From contig KV908532.1 in NCBI GenBank assembly GCA_002005505.1, positions 126,340 to 143,839 of the forward strand: 17,500 nt of DNA, in the 5' to 3' direction. Below are positions 15,668-17,500 of the stretch, one piece after another (positions within the stretch are counted from its first letter, which is position 1; every line of letters starts with the position of its first letter). The DNA comes from Botryococcus braunii. Taxonomy: Eukaryota; Chlorophyta; Trebouxiophyceae. The translations under genes and the position numbers were made by a program. The notes beneath the pieces were generated by a model that had not been told where the DNA came from, did not search any database, and saw nothing but the letters and a program-made list of their open reading frames with translations.

Positions 15668-15870
15668 ACCCATTAAACACAACCGCGTGTGGCACCTGAA
15701 AACGCAATGTAACCCCACGAGCGAGGCACCCTCGAACCCAACACTCAAAACCCAAAACTGTAATGTGTGTCACACTTTTAAACCACTCGTACGTATGATG
15801 GGTTTAGGCAACGCATGTGGCACCTCGAACCAAATGTACCCAGCGCGAGTAGCACCTTGGACCTGCCCTC
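15650..15870. repeat. degenerate tandem repeat, GCGTGTGGCACCTCGAACC-like
   Basis: Units start at about 15650, 15684, 15721, 15764, 15812 and 15843 (spacing 31 to 48). Each has a GCG(T)GTGGCAC(C) head, then CTTGAACC/CTCGAACC, then an A/C-rich spacer. Strongly diverged. No coding frame runs through. Confidence 0.5.
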
Positions 15871-16403
15871 ATAGCACGCCAACAATCGCATTTGTCGTTG
15901 CAAGTCTCTAACAAAGTCACTAGCTCCGGCTCATATGACACTTTTTTGCCCCCCCTGGACCCCACATGTGGCGAAATGTGGCGTCACGTGCAGAACCACA
16001 TTTCATAGGGAGCATGCATTTGACCAGTAGCTCATTCCCCAGCTTTTACTCTTCCAGTTTTTACTCTTCCAGCCATAAGCTTCACCAAAAAAACTGCCTC
16101 TAGATACTGCTTCTGAAGCCCAGGAAATCTCTGTGCTTTCAAACCTTCGTCCCAGCTAAGGGGGGCCCCCTGGGGCCTAATTTGGACTTGCGTCCTTCGG
16201 TTTCAAGTAACACCACCACACCACAGGCTGACTCCTCAGCGCAAGTCTGCTTGAGTTACATGCCCTCGATCGGCCATACCTCACACCAGTCGCGCCATTT
16301 CAGATTCACGGGCCACTTCAAATGCCCTCACAGGACAGGGGACGCGCCTGTAGGACAGCACTGCACGGTCCAAGATTCTGCTTTCTTGACGCCCCTGCGG
16401 GGG
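15871..16403. other. no gene seen; small tandem duplication
   Basis: A 15-bp tandem duplication, CAGCTTTTACTCTTC / CAGTTTTTACTCTTC, lies at 16040-16069, and GGGGGCCCCC at 16161-16170. Nothing else recognised. Confidence 0.5.
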
Positions 16404-16475
16404 CTAGCTTGAAATTAAACCAAAAAAAGCGGGCGGGGGCGGCTAGCTTGCTTAAAAAAGAGGATAGCTTGAAAA
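16404..16475. repeat. TAGCTTG short interspersed repeat with A-runs
   Basis: GCTAGCTTGAAATTAAA, GCTAGCTTGCTTAAAAAA and GATAGCTTGAAAAAAGG occur within about 70 bp, separated by a G-rich block (GCGGGCGGGGGCGG). Confidence 0.55.
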
Positions 16476-17050
16476 AAGGATCACTTGGAATGTACGAAAA
16501 GGCGGGAGGGATTTGAAGAACACGAATGTCTTCATCCCAAGGAGGGAGAACCCCATTTTGTCAGCCCTGTCTCTCTAGATCTGATCGAGGAATCCACGCC
16601 CGGCCAGGCCCCTCTGTTGTAGACAGGGACCGAAATTTCCCTCTCGTTTTGCATCGGAGTAGGTAGAGCCCCCCTCCTTCCCCAACTCCGGGCCCTCCAC
16701 ATCCAGAGCGAGCGGGCACACGTCTGGCTGTGAACTGCCCAGGTTTAAGTTTTTGAACCTCCTCTTCAGGATCCTCGTCCTGTTTGCATCTCGCATCGTG
16801 CCACACGAGGTGGGCTGGACAGATTCTGACCCCCTCTCCCTCTTCGAAAGGAGAACAGACTCTGTGCACACCTGGCTGCCTTGCTCTGAGCAAGGACAGC
16901 GGGTTTTGGGTGATTAACAAGCATTCACATGGGCCGATTAAATTTAAAGCGCAATGATCCCCACGTACGCGTACTGTCCCTCACTGGGCTCCGTCTGTGT
17001 TACTTAGGAGAAAACGGTGGGGGTTTTTTTTCTTTTTTCCTTTTCCAAAG
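16476..17050. other. no confident gene
   Basis: A minus-strand frame of 119 codons (16561-16920) has no recognisable domain. A T-rich stretch at 17020-17045 would be an A-rich region just downstream of the minus-strand exon at 17051. Confidence 0.4.
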
Positions 17051-17278
17051 TCACGACGCGTTTTGTAACGCCATCGTGACACTTTCACGAGTGGCCTCAC
17101 CGCCACTCCCGAGAACGACACATCGGTTCAGAGCAGGGCTTGCCTTGTCCACGAGTCTTCTAAATGTTCGAACAGCCCTGCCCCTCGAGATACACGATCT
17201 GCTGACACGGAGATGAATATCAGTGGTAGCAGTGTTCGCGTTGATCTCAGCACGTGGACACGTCGCACGCCAGCAATA
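17051..17278 (-). CDS. possible Alba-fold (POP7/RPP20-like) exon
   Basis: On the minus strand, an acceptor-like GTGTATCTGCAG ends at 17279. A 75-codon frame follows and stops at 17051-17053. Its body reads TTDIHLRVSRSCISRGRAVR, TFRRLVDKASPALNRC, VVLGSGGEATRESVTMALQ. This follows the Alba layout seen in RNase P/MRP subunit POP7/RPP20: a first strand (DI-x-V), a helix ending R-x-L, then a (V/I)-x-G-x-G-x-A-(x)3-(x)-V-x-x-A strand-turn-helix. The usual HGLG is GSGG here. The reading ends soon after the second helix, so it is truncated, or spliced at GGCG/GTGAGG. Upstream exons, if any, lie at higher coordinates. Chance resemblance cannot be excluded. Confidence 0.35.
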   Translation of the reverse strand, partial: YCWRATCPRAEINANTATTDIHLRVSRSCISRGRAVRTFRRLVDKASPALNRCVVLGSGGEATRESVTMALQNAS

Positions 17279-17500
17279 CTGCAGATACACACGTGGCACC
17301 GCACATAATCTGGCACCAAGGAAGCAGTCGACACTGCTATATGATACTGCTATGATGGTTGTCAAGCCCTTCACATGATCATCATTTGCTCGGACCCACA
17401 ACGAAGAAACTGCGAAAGAATACGGCCATGTTTATCTATGCGGCTATGAACTCGAACATCCGCGAGCCCCATTTGCCGAAGGGGGTACCTGCAGAATCAC
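17279..17500. other. no gene seen
   Basis: If the minus-strand exon is real, this would be its upstream intron. Acceptor-like TTCTTTCGCAG (minus strand) occurs near 17412, without a clear exon. Confidence 0.3.

Noticed and set aside
16561..16920. 119-codon minus-strand frame
   Set aside because: Composition is Gly/Arg/Pro-rich without any recognised domain; no splice or start context.

Overview
The window looks like nuclear DNA from a multicellular-grade eukaryote with a large, repeat-rich genome. Evidence is GT-AG introns of 90 to 1,100 bases, non-LTR retrotransposon (LINE) debris, and long TG/CA microsatellites. The one well-supported gene encodes a PQQ-type polyvinyl-alcohol-dehydrogenase-like protein, a family present in streptophytes and in bacteria. 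A charophyte alga (Chara-like) or an early land plant is therefore my best guess. This is inference; no organelle or ribosomal marker is present to confirm it.

Layout. 1-400: a compound (GT)n microsatellite. About 500-1030: a decayed retroelement-like fragment. 1390-2815: a pile-up of 5'-truncated LINE 3' ends in one orientation. Three carry the same C-terminal CCHC zinc-knuckle region, and four 3' ends share a short motif (a stem-loop in three, weaker in the fourth) followed by a TTCC or CTTT tail. 2816-3306: putative upstream region of the main gene, with a perfect 10-bp inverted repeat. 3307-10931 (+): the main gene, reconstructed here as 18 coding exons. All phases match, and the joined length is 2,046 nt (681 codons plus stop). 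It has a signal peptide, a helical N-terminal extension and a PQQ-type beta-propeller. Four exons are microexons of 29, 22, 28 and 16 nt. One intron appears to need a GC donor. Introns 10 and 15 carry long (TG)n and (CA)n tracts, which are complementary in the transcript. Intron 16 carries a 36-37-bp minisatellite.

10932-17500 is mostly intergenic. It contains degenerate tandem repeats near 11755 and 15650, a possible SAP-like relic at 12195, a tRNA-like (SINE-head-like) relic at 12500, an 18-bp perfect palindrome at 13800, and two oppositely oriented microsatellites flanking about 700 bp of unrecognised open sequence. On the minus strand at 17051-17278 there is a possible exon resembling an Alba-fold (POP7/RPP20-like) protein.

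I found no defence system, operon, CRISPR array or intact transposon. The most interesting material is the microexon-rich gene with its unusual introns, and the LINE tail-on-tail pile-up.
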